Source: Streptomyces rapamycinicus NRRL 5491
GTDB taxonomy: Bacteria; Actinomycetota; Actinomycetes; Streptomycetales; Streptomycetaceae
Assembly: GCF_024298965.1 (NCBI RefSeq)
Contig: NZ_CP085193.1
Span: 8,928,001 to 8,992,000 of the forward strand
DNA: 64,000 nucleotides
Direction of reading: 5' to 3'
Under the pieces are notes generated by a model. That model was not told the origin of the DNA. It searched no databases and saw only the letters and a program-made list of their open reading frames with translations. Positions 44,756 through 52,788 of the stretch are shown piece after piece. The number at the start of each line of letters is the position of its first letter. Within the stretch, counting starts at the first letter, position 1. The position numbers were made by a program, and so were the translations under genes.

Positions 44756-45526
44756 ATGAGTGGAATTCTCGCTGGTAAGCGCATCCTGGTCACGGGCGTC
44801 ATCACCGAGGCGTCCATCGCCTTCCACGCCGCCAAGCTGGCCCAGGAGGAGGGCGCCGAGGTCATCCTCACCGGCTTCGGCCGGGTCTCCCTCGTCGAGC
44901 GGATCGCCAAGCGGCTGCCCAAGCCCGCCCCGGTCATCGAGCTGGACGTGCAGAACCAGGAGCAGCTGGACGGCCTGGCCGACAAGGTGCGCGAGCACCT
45001 GGGCGAGGGTGTCGACCTCGACGGCGTGGTGCACTCCATCGCCTTCGGCCCGCAGGGCGCGTTCAACTTCCTCGAGGGCACCTGGGAGGACGTCGGCACG
45101 GCCGTGCATGTCTCGGCCTACTCGCTCAAGGCGCTCACCATGGCGTGCCTGCCGGTCATGCCCCGCGGCGGCTCGATCGTCGGTCTGACCTTCGACGCCC
45201 AGTTCGCCTGGCCGAAGTACGACTGGATGGGCGTGGCCAAGGCCGCCCTGGAGTCGACCAACCGCTACCTCGCCCGCGACCTCGGCGAGCAGAACGTCCG
45301 CTGCAACCTGGTCTCCGCCGGGCCCATCAAGTCCATGGCCGCGAAGTCCATCCCCGGCTTCGAGGAGCTCGCGGACGTGTGGAACCACCGGGCCCCGATC
45401 GGCTGGGACCTGACCGACCCGGAGCCGGCCGGCCGCGGCGTCGTCGCCCTGCTGTCCGACTGGTTCCCGCGCACCACGGGCGAGATCGTGCATGTCGACG
45501 GCGGTGTGCACATGATGGGTGCCTGA
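44756..45526 (+). CDS. fabI: Enoyl-[acyl-carrier-protein] reductase FabI (InhA-like)
   Basis: The 256-residue NADH-dependent enoyl-ACP reductase finishes each elongation round. Motifs are ILVTGVITEASIAFHAAKLA (the FabI-type nucleotide site), HSIAFGPQ, and the active-site YDWMGVAKAALEST, with Tyr and Lys seven residues apart as in InhA. The C-terminus GEIVHVDGGVHMMGA is typical. It lies 5 bp after fabG in the same operon, the usual actinobacterial arrangement. A strong terminator follows. Confidence 0.95.
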   Translation: MSGILAGKRILVTGVITEASIAFHAAKLAQEEGAEVILTGFGRVSLVERIAKRLPKPAPVIELDVQNQEQLDGLADKVREHLGEGVDLDGVVHSIAFGPQGAFNFLEGTWEDVGTAVHVSAYSLKALTMACLPVMPRGGSIVGLTFDAQFAWPKYDWMGVAKAALESTNRYLARDLGEQNVRCNLVSAGPIKSMAAKSIPGFEELADVWNHRAPIGWDLTDPEPAGRGVVALLSDWFPRTTGEIVHVDGGVHMMGA

Positions 45527-45558
45527 GCCCACGGCCGCGCCCACGGTGTTTCCGCGCG

Positions 45559-45606
45559 ACGGCCGCCGTCCCGCTCCCGCGCACCGCGGGTCCGGACGGC
45601 GGCCGT
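45559..45606 (+). terminator. Terminator after fabG-fabI
   Basis: A perfect 12-bp outer stem, ACGGCCGCCGTC (45559-45570) with GACGGCGGCCGT (45595-45606), encloses a second stem CCCGCG-CAC-CGCGGG. It starts 33 bp after the fabI stop. Confidence 0.8.
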
Positions 45607-45722
45607 TCCGCTTCCGCGTTCACCCGTTCGGGGGACCAGGACGCGCGTACGGGTGGCGGGCACGCGCACTGTGGAGTCGTACACCCCGTAACACCTGATA
45701 CGCCCTATACGGATCTCCATAC

Positions 45723-45754
45723 CCCCGATACCCCGATACCCCGATGCCCCGATA
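45723..45754. repeat. 8-bp tandem repeat (CCCCGATA x 4)
   Basis: CCCCGATA is repeated at 45723-45730, 45731-45738, 45739-45746 (with one change, CCCCGATG) and 45747-45754. Related ATAC/GATAC words surround it from about 45690. It lies between fabI and the small secreted-protein gene. Confidence 0.85.
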
Positions 45755-45820
45755 ACGCCTGATACGACGAACCGACTCACCGGAGCGCCGGCGCCAGCGG
45801 TACGGCGGAGGAGGTCCCGC

Positions 45821-46144
45821 ATGCGTACGACCCGCCGTGTCGCGGCCGCGGTGCTGCTCGTCGCCACGGTGGGTCTGATCATCGCCGCCTCCAGCTCCGC
45901 CGCGCAGGACCGGCCCCGTCCGCGCGAGGCCGCCTGCAGCACCACGGTGCGCGGTTCGCACGCCACCGCCAGCTGTTTCAACCCCAATCCCCGCGCCGAC
46001 CGGGTGCAGCTGCATGTCGAATGCGCCCACTGGTGGGACCCGGACATGGACGCCCGCCCGGTGGAGGTCGGCCCGGCGCAGTATGTGCGGCTCGCAGAGC
46101 GCTGCTGGAAGGAGATACGGAAGGCCTGGGTGAGCCACCGCTGA
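45821..46144 (+). CDS. Small secreted protein of unknown function
   Basis: The 107-residue precursor has a signal peptide (MRTTRRVAAAVLLVATVGLI, cleavage near ASSSAAQ). The mature part has cysteines near 39, 52, 68 and 95, likely two disulfides, and the segment ADRVQLHVECAHWWDPDMDA. GGAGGAGG stands 6-7 nt before the ATG. It is convergent with the GntR gene, 13 bp away. No family is recognised. Confidence 0.78.
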   Translation: MRTTRRVAAAVLLVATVGLIIAASSSAAQDRPRPREAACSTTVRGSHATASCFNPNPRADRVQLHVECAHWWDPDMDARPVEVGPAQYVRLAERCWKEIRKAWVSHR

Positions 46145-46157
46145 CCGGGGGGGCTGC

Positions 46158-46832
46158 TCAGCGGCTCCGGAAACGGCAGCCGAACGGGTGGGTGCTGGCC
46201 TCGGCCGCCGCCCGCTCCCCGTCCCCCTCCCGGATCGCCTCCACCAGCCGCCCGTGGTCCACATACGTGTCCGGGCCCATCCCGCTGTCGACGTCCGCGC
46301 GCAGGAAGTCCCGTACGACCGCGCCCAGATCCGCGTACAGCTCGGCCAGCACATCGTTGTGCGCGGCTGCCACGACCGCCATGTGCAAGGTGGCGTCCGC
46401 CTCGACGAAGGCGTCCGGGTCGCCCGCCTCCCAGGCCCCCTCGCGCCGGTCCAGCTGGGCGTCCAGCTGCTTGAGGTCCTGCTCGGTACGGCGCGCCGCG
46501 GCCAGGTGGGCCGCCTTGGTCTCCAGCGCGCTGCGCAGCTCGGCCACATGACGGGGGTCGGCGGCTGCGAAGCGGCGGCGCATCACCCCGGCCAGTTCGC
46601 TGGTCGCCAGGACGTATGTGCCCGAGCCCTGGCGGATGTCCAGCAGCCCGTTGTGCGCGAGGGCGCGCACGGCCTCCCGTACGGTGTTGCGCGCGACCCC
46701 GAGCTGCTCGACCAGCTCGGGCTCGGTGGGGATCCGCGAGCCCACCGGCCACTCGCCCGAGGTGATCTGGGCACGTAGCTGGGCGATCACCTGGTCGGCG
46801 AGGGCGGAGCGCCGGGGCGAGGTCAGCGGCAT
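46158..46832 (-). CDS. GntR/FadR-type transcription regulator
   Basis: The 224-residue protein has an N-terminal winged helix-turn-helix (about 8-75: LADQVIAQLRAQITSGEWPV, PTEPELVEQLGVARNTVREA) and a C-terminal all-helical FCD ligand domain (about 90-215; His/Asp/Asn residues in DATLHMAVVAAAHNDVL could bind metal). It is divergent from an MFS exporter gene and probably controls it. The ligand is unknown. Confidence 0.9.
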   Translation of the reverse strand: MPLTSPRRSALADQVIAQLRAQITSGEWPVGSRIPTEPELVEQLGVARNTVREAVRALAHNGLLDIRQGSGTYVLATSELAGVMRRRFAAADPRHVAELRSALETKAAHLAAARRTEQDLKQLDAQLDRREGAWEAGDPDAFVEADATLHMAVVAAAHNDVLAELYADLGAVVRDFLRADVDSGMGPDTYVDHGRLVEAIREGDGERAAAEASTHPFGCRFRSR

Positions 46833-46864
46833 GACTCTCCTGTGCGTGCGGCTGTGCGTTCGGC

Positions 46865-46924
46865 GGGTGCGGGTGCGGGTGCGGGTGCGGGTGCGGGTGC
46901 GGGTGCGATGTGGATGTGGATGTG
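46865..46924. repeat. Hexamer tandem repeats GGGTGC x7 and GATGTG x3
   Basis: Seven perfect GGGTGC units (46865-46906) are followed directly by three GATGTG units (46907-46924). They lie 33-92 bp upstream of the GntR gene start, in its promoter or leader, and could vary in copy number by slippage. Confidence 0.9.
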
Positions 46925-46993
46925 GCCCGAGGTGGGCGAACGGACGACCCTTCCATGATGCCGTCCGGCCGTTACCGGGTGGTCGCTATCCAC

Positions 46994-47026
46994 TGGACGG
47001 GCATTCATCCCATGATTCTATGATGG
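46994..47026 (+). promoter_or_regulatory. Leaderless promoter with overlapping palindrome, MFS gene
   Basis: TGGACG (46994-46999) and TATGAT (47019-47024) are a possible -35/-10 pair with a 19-bp spacer. The -10 ends 7 nt before the ATG at 47032, so the mRNA should start at or near the ATG. An imperfect palindrome CCATGATTCTATGATGG (47010-47026) covers the -10 and is a candidate GntR operator. Confidence 0.45.
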
Positions 47027-47031
47027 TCGGC

Positions 47032-48339
47032 ATGCATACGCCCCCGTCTGACGACCTCGCGACGCCCGAGACCGCCGCCTCCGCGCCCCGCCCGGCGGAA
47101 CACGGAGGACCGCGCCGTCCGGCCTCGCCCTGGCGCGGCCGCGTCATGGCGGCAGGGCTCATGCTCGCCGCGCTCAACCTCCGCCCCGCCGTCACCAGTC
47201 TCGGCCCGCTGCTCGAAGAGGTCCGCGACGACCTCGGGATGAGCGGCACCGTCGCCGGAGTGCTCACCTCCGTGCCCGCGGCCTGCTTCGCGCTCTTCGG
47301 GCTCACCGCGCCCCGGCTGGCCCGGCGCTGGGGGCCGGGGGCCATCGTCTGCGCCGGGCTCGCCGCCATCGCCACCGGCCTGCTGCTGCGCCCCTTCGCC
47401 GGCGGGACCGTGGTCTTCCTGGCCGCCAGCGCGCTCGCCCTGGCCGGGATCGCGGTGAGCAACATCCTGATGCCGGTGATCGTCAAGCGCTGGTTCCCGG
47501 ACCGGGTCGGCGCGATGACCGGGCTGTACTCGATGGGCCTGTCGCTGGGCACGGCCGCCGCCGCGGCGGCCACCGTGCCGATGACCGACGCGCTGGGCGG
47601 CTCCTGGCGGAGCGGGCTCGGGGTGTGGGCGCTGCTCGCCGCGGTGGCGCTGGTGCCCTGGCTGTTCCTCGCCCGTGCCGCCCGCGGGGGTGCGAGCGGC
47701 CCGGAAGCGGGCGCCACGGATACGGACGCACCCGCCGCGGCCCCGGCCAGTGCCCCCGCGATGCGCATCACCCGCTCCCCCCTCGCCTGGGCGATGGCCG
47801 TCTTCTTCGGCTTCCAGGCCACCGCCGCGTACATCTCCATGGGCTGGATGCCGCAGATCTTCCGGGACGCGGGGGTCTCCGCCTCCACCTCGGGTCTGCT
47901 TCTGGCCGTGATGATGGCGATGGGCGTGCCGCTCGCCTTCGTCCTGCCGCGGATCGCCGCCCGGCTGCGGCACCAGGGCGTCCTGGTCGTCATCCTCGGC
48001 GTCTTCGGGCTCACCGGTTACGCCGGGCTGTGGCTGGCCCCGGCCGGGGGCGCCTGGGCGTGGGCCGTGCTGCTCGGCATCGCCAACTGCGCCTTCCCGC
48101 TCGCCCTCACCATGATCGGCATGCGGACCAGGACCCACGCGGGCGTCGTCCGGCTGTCGGCCTTCGCGCAGAGCGTCGGCTATCTGCTCTCCATCCCGGG
48201 CCCGCTGCTGGTCGGCGTGCTCTACCAGCACAGCGGCGGCTGGGGGCAGCCGCTCGCGCTGATGGCCGGGTTCATGGTGCCGCAGATCGTCGCGGGCGTA
48301 CTGGCCGGACGCGACCGCCACCTCGAGGACGAGGTCTGA
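47032..48339 (+). CDS. MFS transporter (CynX/NimT-like)
   Basis: The 435-residue protein has about 12 membrane helices and the CynX/NimT-type first helix LMLAALNLRPAVTSLGPLLE. Later helices include GIAVSNILMPVIVKRWFPDR. The substrate is unknown; relatives carry cyanate, nitroimidazoles or other small anions. ATG at 47032 is preferred to an ATG at 47020, which lies inside the apparent -10 box. The divergent GntR protein is its probable regulator. Two small membrane-protein genes follow. Confidence 0.88.
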   Translation: MHTPPSDDLATPETAASAPRPAEHGGPRRPASPWRGRVMAAGLMLAALNLRPAVTSLGPLLEEVRDDLGMSGTVAGVLTSVPAACFALFGLTAPRLARRWGPGAIVCAGLAAIATGLLLRPFAGGTVVFLAASALALAGIAVSNILMPVIVKRWFPDRVGAMTGLYSMGLSLGTAAAAAATVPMTDALGGSWRSGLGVWALLAAVALVPWLFLARAARGGASGPEAGATDTDAPAAAPASAPAMRITRSPLAWAMAVFFGFQATAAYISMGWMPQIFRDAGVSASTSGLLLAVMMAMGVPLAFVLPRIAARLRHQGVLVVILGVFGLTGYAGLWLAPAGGAWAWAVLLGIANCAFPLALTMIGMRTRTHAGVVRLSAFAQSVGYLLSIPGPLLVGVLYQHSGGWGQPLALMAGFMVPQIVAGVLAGRDRHLEDEV

Positions 48340-48406
48340 CAAGCGCAAACCCAGAGCCGGGCGAGGGCTGAGTGGTCCCGCGCACCGGGGATGGGACACT
48401 GGTGCC

Positions 48407-48523
48407 ATGCCAGTGCTCGATGAGAACCCCCCGAACGGCCAGAAGAAGCTCCTCGTCATCTTCGGCGTGATGCTGGGCATCACCGTGATCATCGGCGTGA
48501 TCGCCACCATCGCCTCGCCCTGA
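48407..48523 (+). CDS. SGM_5486-type transporter-associated peptide
   Basis: The 38-residue protein MPVLDENPPNGQKKLLVIFG continues into one membrane helix, VMLGITVIIGVIATIASP. This matches the conserved Streptomyces 'SGM_5486 family transporter-associated protein', normally found after an MFS gene as here (68 bp after the stop). It may stabilise or modulate the transporter (inference). The short frame has very consistent GC-ending codons. Confidence 0.75.
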   Translation: MPVLDENPPNGQKKLLVIFGVMLGITVIIGVIATIASP

Positions 48524-48674
48524 CCTGGTGCGGACGCCGGATGGTGGGGCTGGCCCCACCATCCCCTAGGGGGCAGGGCTCAGGGGGAACTGGGTGGCTC
48601 ACCGGATGGGAGACGCCGCGCCCGCTCCGTACCGTCGAACCATCGACACGTTCGGCGACCCCGGAGGCGATCCC

Positions 48675-48893
48675 ATGTCCGCCCGCACCCAGACCCGGCC
48701 CGCGCATCCGGTGGACAGCGGCATGGACACCCGGCTGCCATGGTGGGCCGTCGCCCTCCCGGCCGTGGCCTTCGCGGCGCTGCTGCTCCTGCTGACCGGA
48801 CCCACCGACGCCCACGCCGACAGCGGTGGCTCGGGGCCGGTCTCGCAGGTCGTGGAGTTGGTGCAGCGGACGTTCGGGGAGGCGGCACCGTGA
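48675..48893 (+). CDS. Small single-helix membrane protein
   Basis: The 72-residue protein has a polar N-terminus (about 1-20), one membrane helix (about 22-42, WWAVALPAVAFAALLLLLTG) and a short Gly/Ser-rich outer tail ending SQVVELVQRTFGEAAP. ATG at 48675 has GGAGGCG upstream. It is conserved-looking in codon usage but not recognised as a named family. Confidence 0.7.
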   Translation: MSARTQTRPAHPVDSGMDTRLPWWAVALPAVAFAALLLLLTGPTDAHADSGGSGPVSQVVELVQRTFGEAAP

Positions 48894-49008
48894 CCACCGT
48901 AGGCGGTGGAGATCAGTTGTGTCCGCCGTATCGCGGGTGTGCTCACGTTTGACGAGGTCGTTCCAACACCCTGCGCCTCGTGCACCGATTCATGCGAAGC
49001 TGGGACGC

Positions 49009-49527
49009 ATGAGCGTCGATGTGCCCCGCAGGATTGTCCTCCTTCGACACGCCAAGGCCGACTGGCCCCAGGTGGCCGACCATGAGCGCCCGCTCGCGGA
49101 GCGCGGCCGCAATGACGCCCCGCTCGCCGGGCGCCGGATCGCGGACGCCGGTCTCACCCCCGAACTCACCCTCTGCTCCACCGCACTGCGCACCCGTGAG
49201 ACCTGGAAGCTGGTGGTCCACGAGCTGCCGCAGCGCCCCAAGACCGTCTACGAGGAGCGGCTGTACGACGCCCCGGTCGGTCAGCTCATCGAGGTGATCA
49301 ACGAGACTTCGGACGACATCACCGACCTGCTGGTCGTCGGTCACAACCCCGGGATGCACGGCCTGGCCGACGCGCTGGCGGGCGAGGCCGACGAGGACGC
49401 CAAGGAGCGCATGGACCGCGGCGCCTTCCCCACCTCCGCGTTCGCGGTCGTGACGTTCAGCGGTTCGTGGAAGTCGGTCGAGGTCGGCTGCGGGCGGCTG
49501 ACCAGCTTCTGGGCGCCCCACGAGTGA
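49009..49527 (+). CDS. SixA-like histidine phosphatase
   Basis: The 172-residue protein has the catalytic motif LLRHAKADWPQVADHERPLA near residue 12, and later VVGHNPGMHGLADAL with the second His. This is the SixA branch of the histidine phosphatase superfamily, which removes phosphate from phosphohistidine proteins in some bacteria. Its target here is unknown. The ATG has AAGCTGGGA upstream. A terminator hairpin follows at 49642. Confidence 0.9.
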   Translation: MSVDVPRRIVLLRHAKADWPQVADHERPLAERGRNDAPLAGRRIADAGLTPELTLCSTALRTRETWKLVVHELPQRPKTVYEERLYDAPVGQLIEVINETSDDITDLLVVGHNPGMHGLADALAGEADEDAKERMDRGAFPTSAFAVVTFSGSWKSVEVGCGRLTSFWAPHE

Positions 49528-49641
49528 GCCGCCCGGGCCCCGCTCCCGGCTGATCCGCCAGGCGTGATCGCCGGATGTGCCGCCCCGGGCGTTGATGCCC
49601 GGCCGTGCCGCCCCGGGCGTGCTGCCACGTCCCAACGCACC

Positions 49642-49687
49642 GGCCCCCGCTCCACCGTCGTCGTAGCCGTACGGGGGAGCGGGGGCC
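49642..49687. terminator. Bidirectional terminator between the SixA-like gene and serB
   Basis: A perfect 12-bp stem, GGCCCCCGCTCC (49642-49653) with GGAGCGGGGGCC (49676-49687), encloses a 22-nt loop. It lies between convergent genes. Confidence 0.75.
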
Positions 49688-49722
49688 GTTCCGCGTTCCG
49701 GACCGGGCTCGTCAGACGCTTG

Positions 49723-50955
49723 TCAGTCCACGTGCGCGTCCGCCGCCTCGACCTCTTCGCGGGTCACGCCCAGCAGATACAGCACGGTGTCGAGGAACGG
49801 CACGTTCAGGGCGGTGTGCGCGGCCTCCCGGACCACCGGCTTGGCGTTGAAGGCGACACCCAGACCGGCCGCGTTCAGCATGTCCAGGTCGTTCGCCCCG
49901 TCGCCGATCGCGACCGTCTGCACCAGCGGTACCCCCGCCTCGGCCGCGAAGCGCCGCAGCAGCCGCGCCTTGCCCGCCCGGTCCACCACCTCGCCGATCA
50001 CCCGGCCGGTCAGCTTGCCGTCCACGACCTCCAGGGTGTTGGCGGAGGCGAAGTCGAGGCCAAGACGTTCCTTGAGGTCGTCGGTGACCTGCGTAAAGCC
50101 ACCGGAGACCACGCCCACCTGATAGCCGAGCCGCTTCAGGGTGCGGATCAGCGTACGGGCGCCGGGCGTGAGCCGGACCTCCGCGCGCACCTTCTCCACC
50201 ACGGACTCGTCGATCCCCGCCAGCAGCGCGACCCGCGCGTGCAACGACTGCTCGAAGTCCAGCTCACCGCGCATCGCCCGGGCCGTGACCTCGGCGACCT
50301 CGGCCTGACAGCCCGCATGCGCGGCGAAGAGCTCGATCACCTCGTCCTGGATCAGGGTGGAGTCCACATCCATGACCACCAGCCGCTGCGACCGGCGCTG
50401 CAGCCCCGACGCGACCACGGCCACATCGACGCCGATATCGGCGGCCTCGGTGGCGAGCGCGGTGCGCAGCGGCTCCGTCTCGGCGCCGGACACCTCGAAC
50501 TCCACGGCCGTCACGGGATACTTCGCCAGCCGGAAGATCCGGTCGATATTGCCGCCGGTGCCGGTGATCCGGGAGGCGATGGCGGCCGTCGACTCGGCGG
50601 TCAGCGGATTCCCGAGCACGGTGACATGGGACCGGCCCGTGCCACGCGGCCGGTTGTCGCCCCGGCCGGAGATGATCTCGGCCTGGAGCCGCATCGACTC
50701 CGCCCAGCTGTGCACGGTGGCCCGCAGATCGCCCTCCGCCCCGTCGGCCTTGGGCGCCGTGACCAGGACGCACAGCACGATGCGGCCCCGGGTGACGACC
50801 TGCTCTATGTCGACTATGTGCACGCCATAGGCGGCGAGGGTGTCGCAGAGCCCGGCGGTGATACCGGGGCGGTCCTTGCCGAAGATCTTGACAAGGAGAG
50901 TGGGGACATCATCGTCCGGAACGGTGGTGACAGGGAGGATCCGCGATGCGCTCAT
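49723..50955 (-). CDS. serB: Phosphoserine phosphatase SerB with two ACT domains
   Basis: The 410-residue enzyme makes serine from phosphoserine. Two N-terminal ACT-like regions (about 15-95, TLLVKIFGKDRPGITAGLCD, and about 105-180) suggest amino-acid feedback. The HAD domain has VMDVDSTLIQDEVIELFA (nucleophile DxDST) near residue 195, GVVSGGFTQV and AIGDGANDLDMLNAAGLGVA. ATG at 50955 follows GGGAAG. It is the long, mycobacterial-type SerB. Confidence 0.95.
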   Translation of the reverse strand: MSASRILPVTTVPDDDVPTLLVKIFGKDRPGITAGLCDTLAAYGVHIVDIEQVVTRGRIVLCVLVTAPKADGAEGDLRATVHSWAESMRLQAEIISGRGDNRPRGTGRSHVTVLGNPLTAESTAAIASRITGTGGNIDRIFRLAKYPVTAVEFEVSGAETEPLRTALATEAADIGVDVAVVASGLQRRSQRLVVMDVDSTLIQDEVIELFAAHAGCQAEVAEVTARAMRGELDFEQSLHARVALLAGIDESVVEKVRAEVRLTPGARTLIRTLKRLGYQVGVVSGGFTQVTDDLKERLGLDFASANTLEVVDGKLTGRVIGEVVDRAGKARLLRRFAAEAGVPLVQTVAIGDGANDLDMLNAAGLGVAFNAKPVVREAAHTALNVPFLDTVLYLLGVTREEVEAADAHVD

Positions 50956-51079
50956 GGTCTTCCCACCGTATCCGGCTGTTCGCGCGCCGCGCGCGGCAGC
51001 CCGCACCGTGGACGGCCGGCCGAGGCGGAACGTTCATGTCCCGGTCGCCGTGAAGTCACCCCTCGCATGATCGGCGACG

Positions 51080-52564
51080 TCATGTGCCGCGCCCCCCGCC
51101 CGGCCCCGGGGGCCCGCCGTCGCCCTCGTCCGGCCGCGCGAGCGCCACCGCCCGGCGCCCCGCCGCGCCCGTCGCCCATGCCGCCAGCGCCCCGGCGGCC
51201 CCCGCCACCGCGCCCCACCCCGCGCCCAGCGCCAGCGCGAGCGCGGCGTTCCCGTACAGCTCGATCCCCGCCCCGAAGGCGTCGAAGCCGAGCACGGACA
51301 GGCTCGCCCCCGCCGAGACCTGGGTCAGCCCCACCAGCAGCGGCAGCGCGAGCGCGGTCACCACGCCCAGCCGCAGCGCACACCACCCCGCGAAGGTCAA
51401 CGGCCGGGAGTAGTTCCGCGCGGGTGACGGCCGGGAGTTCCCCGCGGGTGACGGCCGGAAGCCATCCACGGGCGTACGGGCCGCGGTGAGCACCCCGGCG
51501 GCGAGCATCAGCAGCACACTCGCGACCACCAGCAGCCAGACCCGGCCGTCGAGCCCGGCCAGCCGCCCCACCGTGAGCCGATCCCCGCCCGGCCCGGCGA
51601 GCAGATCGTCCACCGGATCGGGCAGCACATGCCGCAGCGCCCCGCTCGCCCGGCCGTACCAGGGGACGAACAGCCCGAGCGGTACGCCGATCCACACCCC
51701 GTTGACCGCGCCGAGCAGCGCCGACCCGAGCACCAGCCGCGGATGGTCGTCCCCGATCGCCGCGTAGACCCCGGCCACCAGGCCCGCGCCGACCGCCAGC
51801 ACCAGCACCCCGCACAGCGCGGACACCGCCGGCCGGACCGTGCGGTGCAGCGCCCGCCCGCCGGGCGGCAGCGGGGTACGGCGCGAGGCGAGCAGCGCGA
51901 GCAGCAGTACGGCGACGACCCACACCAGGCCGCCCAGCAGCGAGCGGCCGGGGGCCACGGTGAAACCGACGGACGCCTTCGCGCCGACGAGGTCGGACAG
52001 CCGGTCCGGCAGCAGCCCGCCGCCGATGTCCGCGATATCGCCCAGCTGCTCGGGGAGCCGGCTCAGCAGATCGTGCTCGGTCTGCTCGGTGCTCAGGCCG
52101 CGGCGGACGAGCGTGGCGCCGTCGATCGTGACCGTATCGTTGCCCACCCAGGTCAGCCCGGCGAGCAGCAGCAGGAAGAGCAGGGCCACCAGGCCCGCCC
52201 GCGCGGCGAGTTCGCCCCCGCCGATCACCGCCCCCGCGCCCCGTAACGACCGTACGAACAGCCATCCCAGCAGCAGCGCGCCGACCAGGCTCACCCCGAG
52301 TGGCGCGATATCGATGGCGGCGTGGGCCTGCGCGCCTTCCAGTCCGAAGACGCCCACATCGCCGGACGGAGTGACGGAACCGCCGACCGCCAGCACCGTC
52401 GCCGCGGCGGCCATCGGCCCTAGCGCGCCCGCACTGTCCGCGCCGATCAGATGCAGGCCGAGCGCGGCGATCCCCACCATGGCCAGGAACGCCCAGCTCA
52501 CCGAGGCGATCGCGGCGAGCAGCGCGGGTCCCCAGGGCACTCGTACGCCGCCGCTCGCGCTCAT
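51080..52564 (-). CDS. Streptophobe family multi-pass membrane protein
   Basis: The 494-residue protein has roughly ten hydrophobic segments rich in Ala, Leu and Gly, for example LLAAIASVSWAFLAMVGIAA at the start. Large loops include NDTVTIDGATLVRRGLSTEQ. This pattern is that of the 'streptophobe' family, a Streptomyces group without known function. A short duplicated segment (PSPAGNSRPSPARNYSRP, about residues 383-400) is visible. A Gly/Pro-rich tail follows. It is divergent from the FHA-ABC gene. Confidence 0.8.
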   Translation of the reverse strand: MSASGGVRVPWGPALLAAIASVSWAFLAMVGIAALGLHLIGADSAGALGPMAAAATVLAVGGSVTPSGDVGVFGLEGAQAHAAIDIAPLGVSLVGALLLGWLFVRSLRGAGAVIGGGELAARAGLVALLFLLLLAGLTWVGNDTVTIDGATLVRRGLSTEQTEHDLLSRLPEQLGDIADIGGGLLPDRLSDLVGAKASVGFTVAPGRSLLGGLVWVVAVLLLALLASRRTPLPPGGRALHRTVRPAVSALCGVLVLAVGAGLVAGVYAAIGDDHPRLVLGSALLGAVNGVWIGVPLGLFVPWYGRASGALRHVLPDPVDDLLAGPGGDRLTVGRLAGLDGRVWLLVVASVLLMLAAGVLTAARTPVDGFRPSPAGNSRPSPARNYSRPLTFAGWCALRLGVVTALALPLLVGLTQVSAGASLSVLGFDAFGAGIELYGNAALALALGAGWGAVAGAAGALAAWATGAAGRRAVALARPDEGDGGPPGPGGGRGT

Positions 52565-52726
52565 ACCGCCGACCCCCCGATCGTCGCGAGTTGCCCGGAT
52601 AAACCATGATCCGCACTATCCGTCAGCGCTTACCACTTTCCGAGGGCCTTTCGGATGAGTCAATGACGCCCGAGATGCGGTCTTGTCAAAACCCGACTTC
52701 CGGTGAAGGGACTGAGCCTGAAATAG

Positions 52727-52755
52727 TTCCTCACGATGTTCGCCATCCCTAGACT
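52727..52755 (+). promoter_or_regulatory. Promoter candidate for the FHA-ABC gene
   Basis: TTCCTC (52727-52732) and TAGACT (52750-52755) are spaced by 17 bp. The -10 box lies 33 bp before the GTG at 52789. Confidence 0.4.
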
Positions 52756-52788
52756 CCCTGTGTCAGGGGGTAACTCGGGGGACAACTA

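Noticed and set aside
46865..46924. CRISPR or iteron array
   Set aside because: The units are only 6 bp with no spacers; this is a microsatellite.
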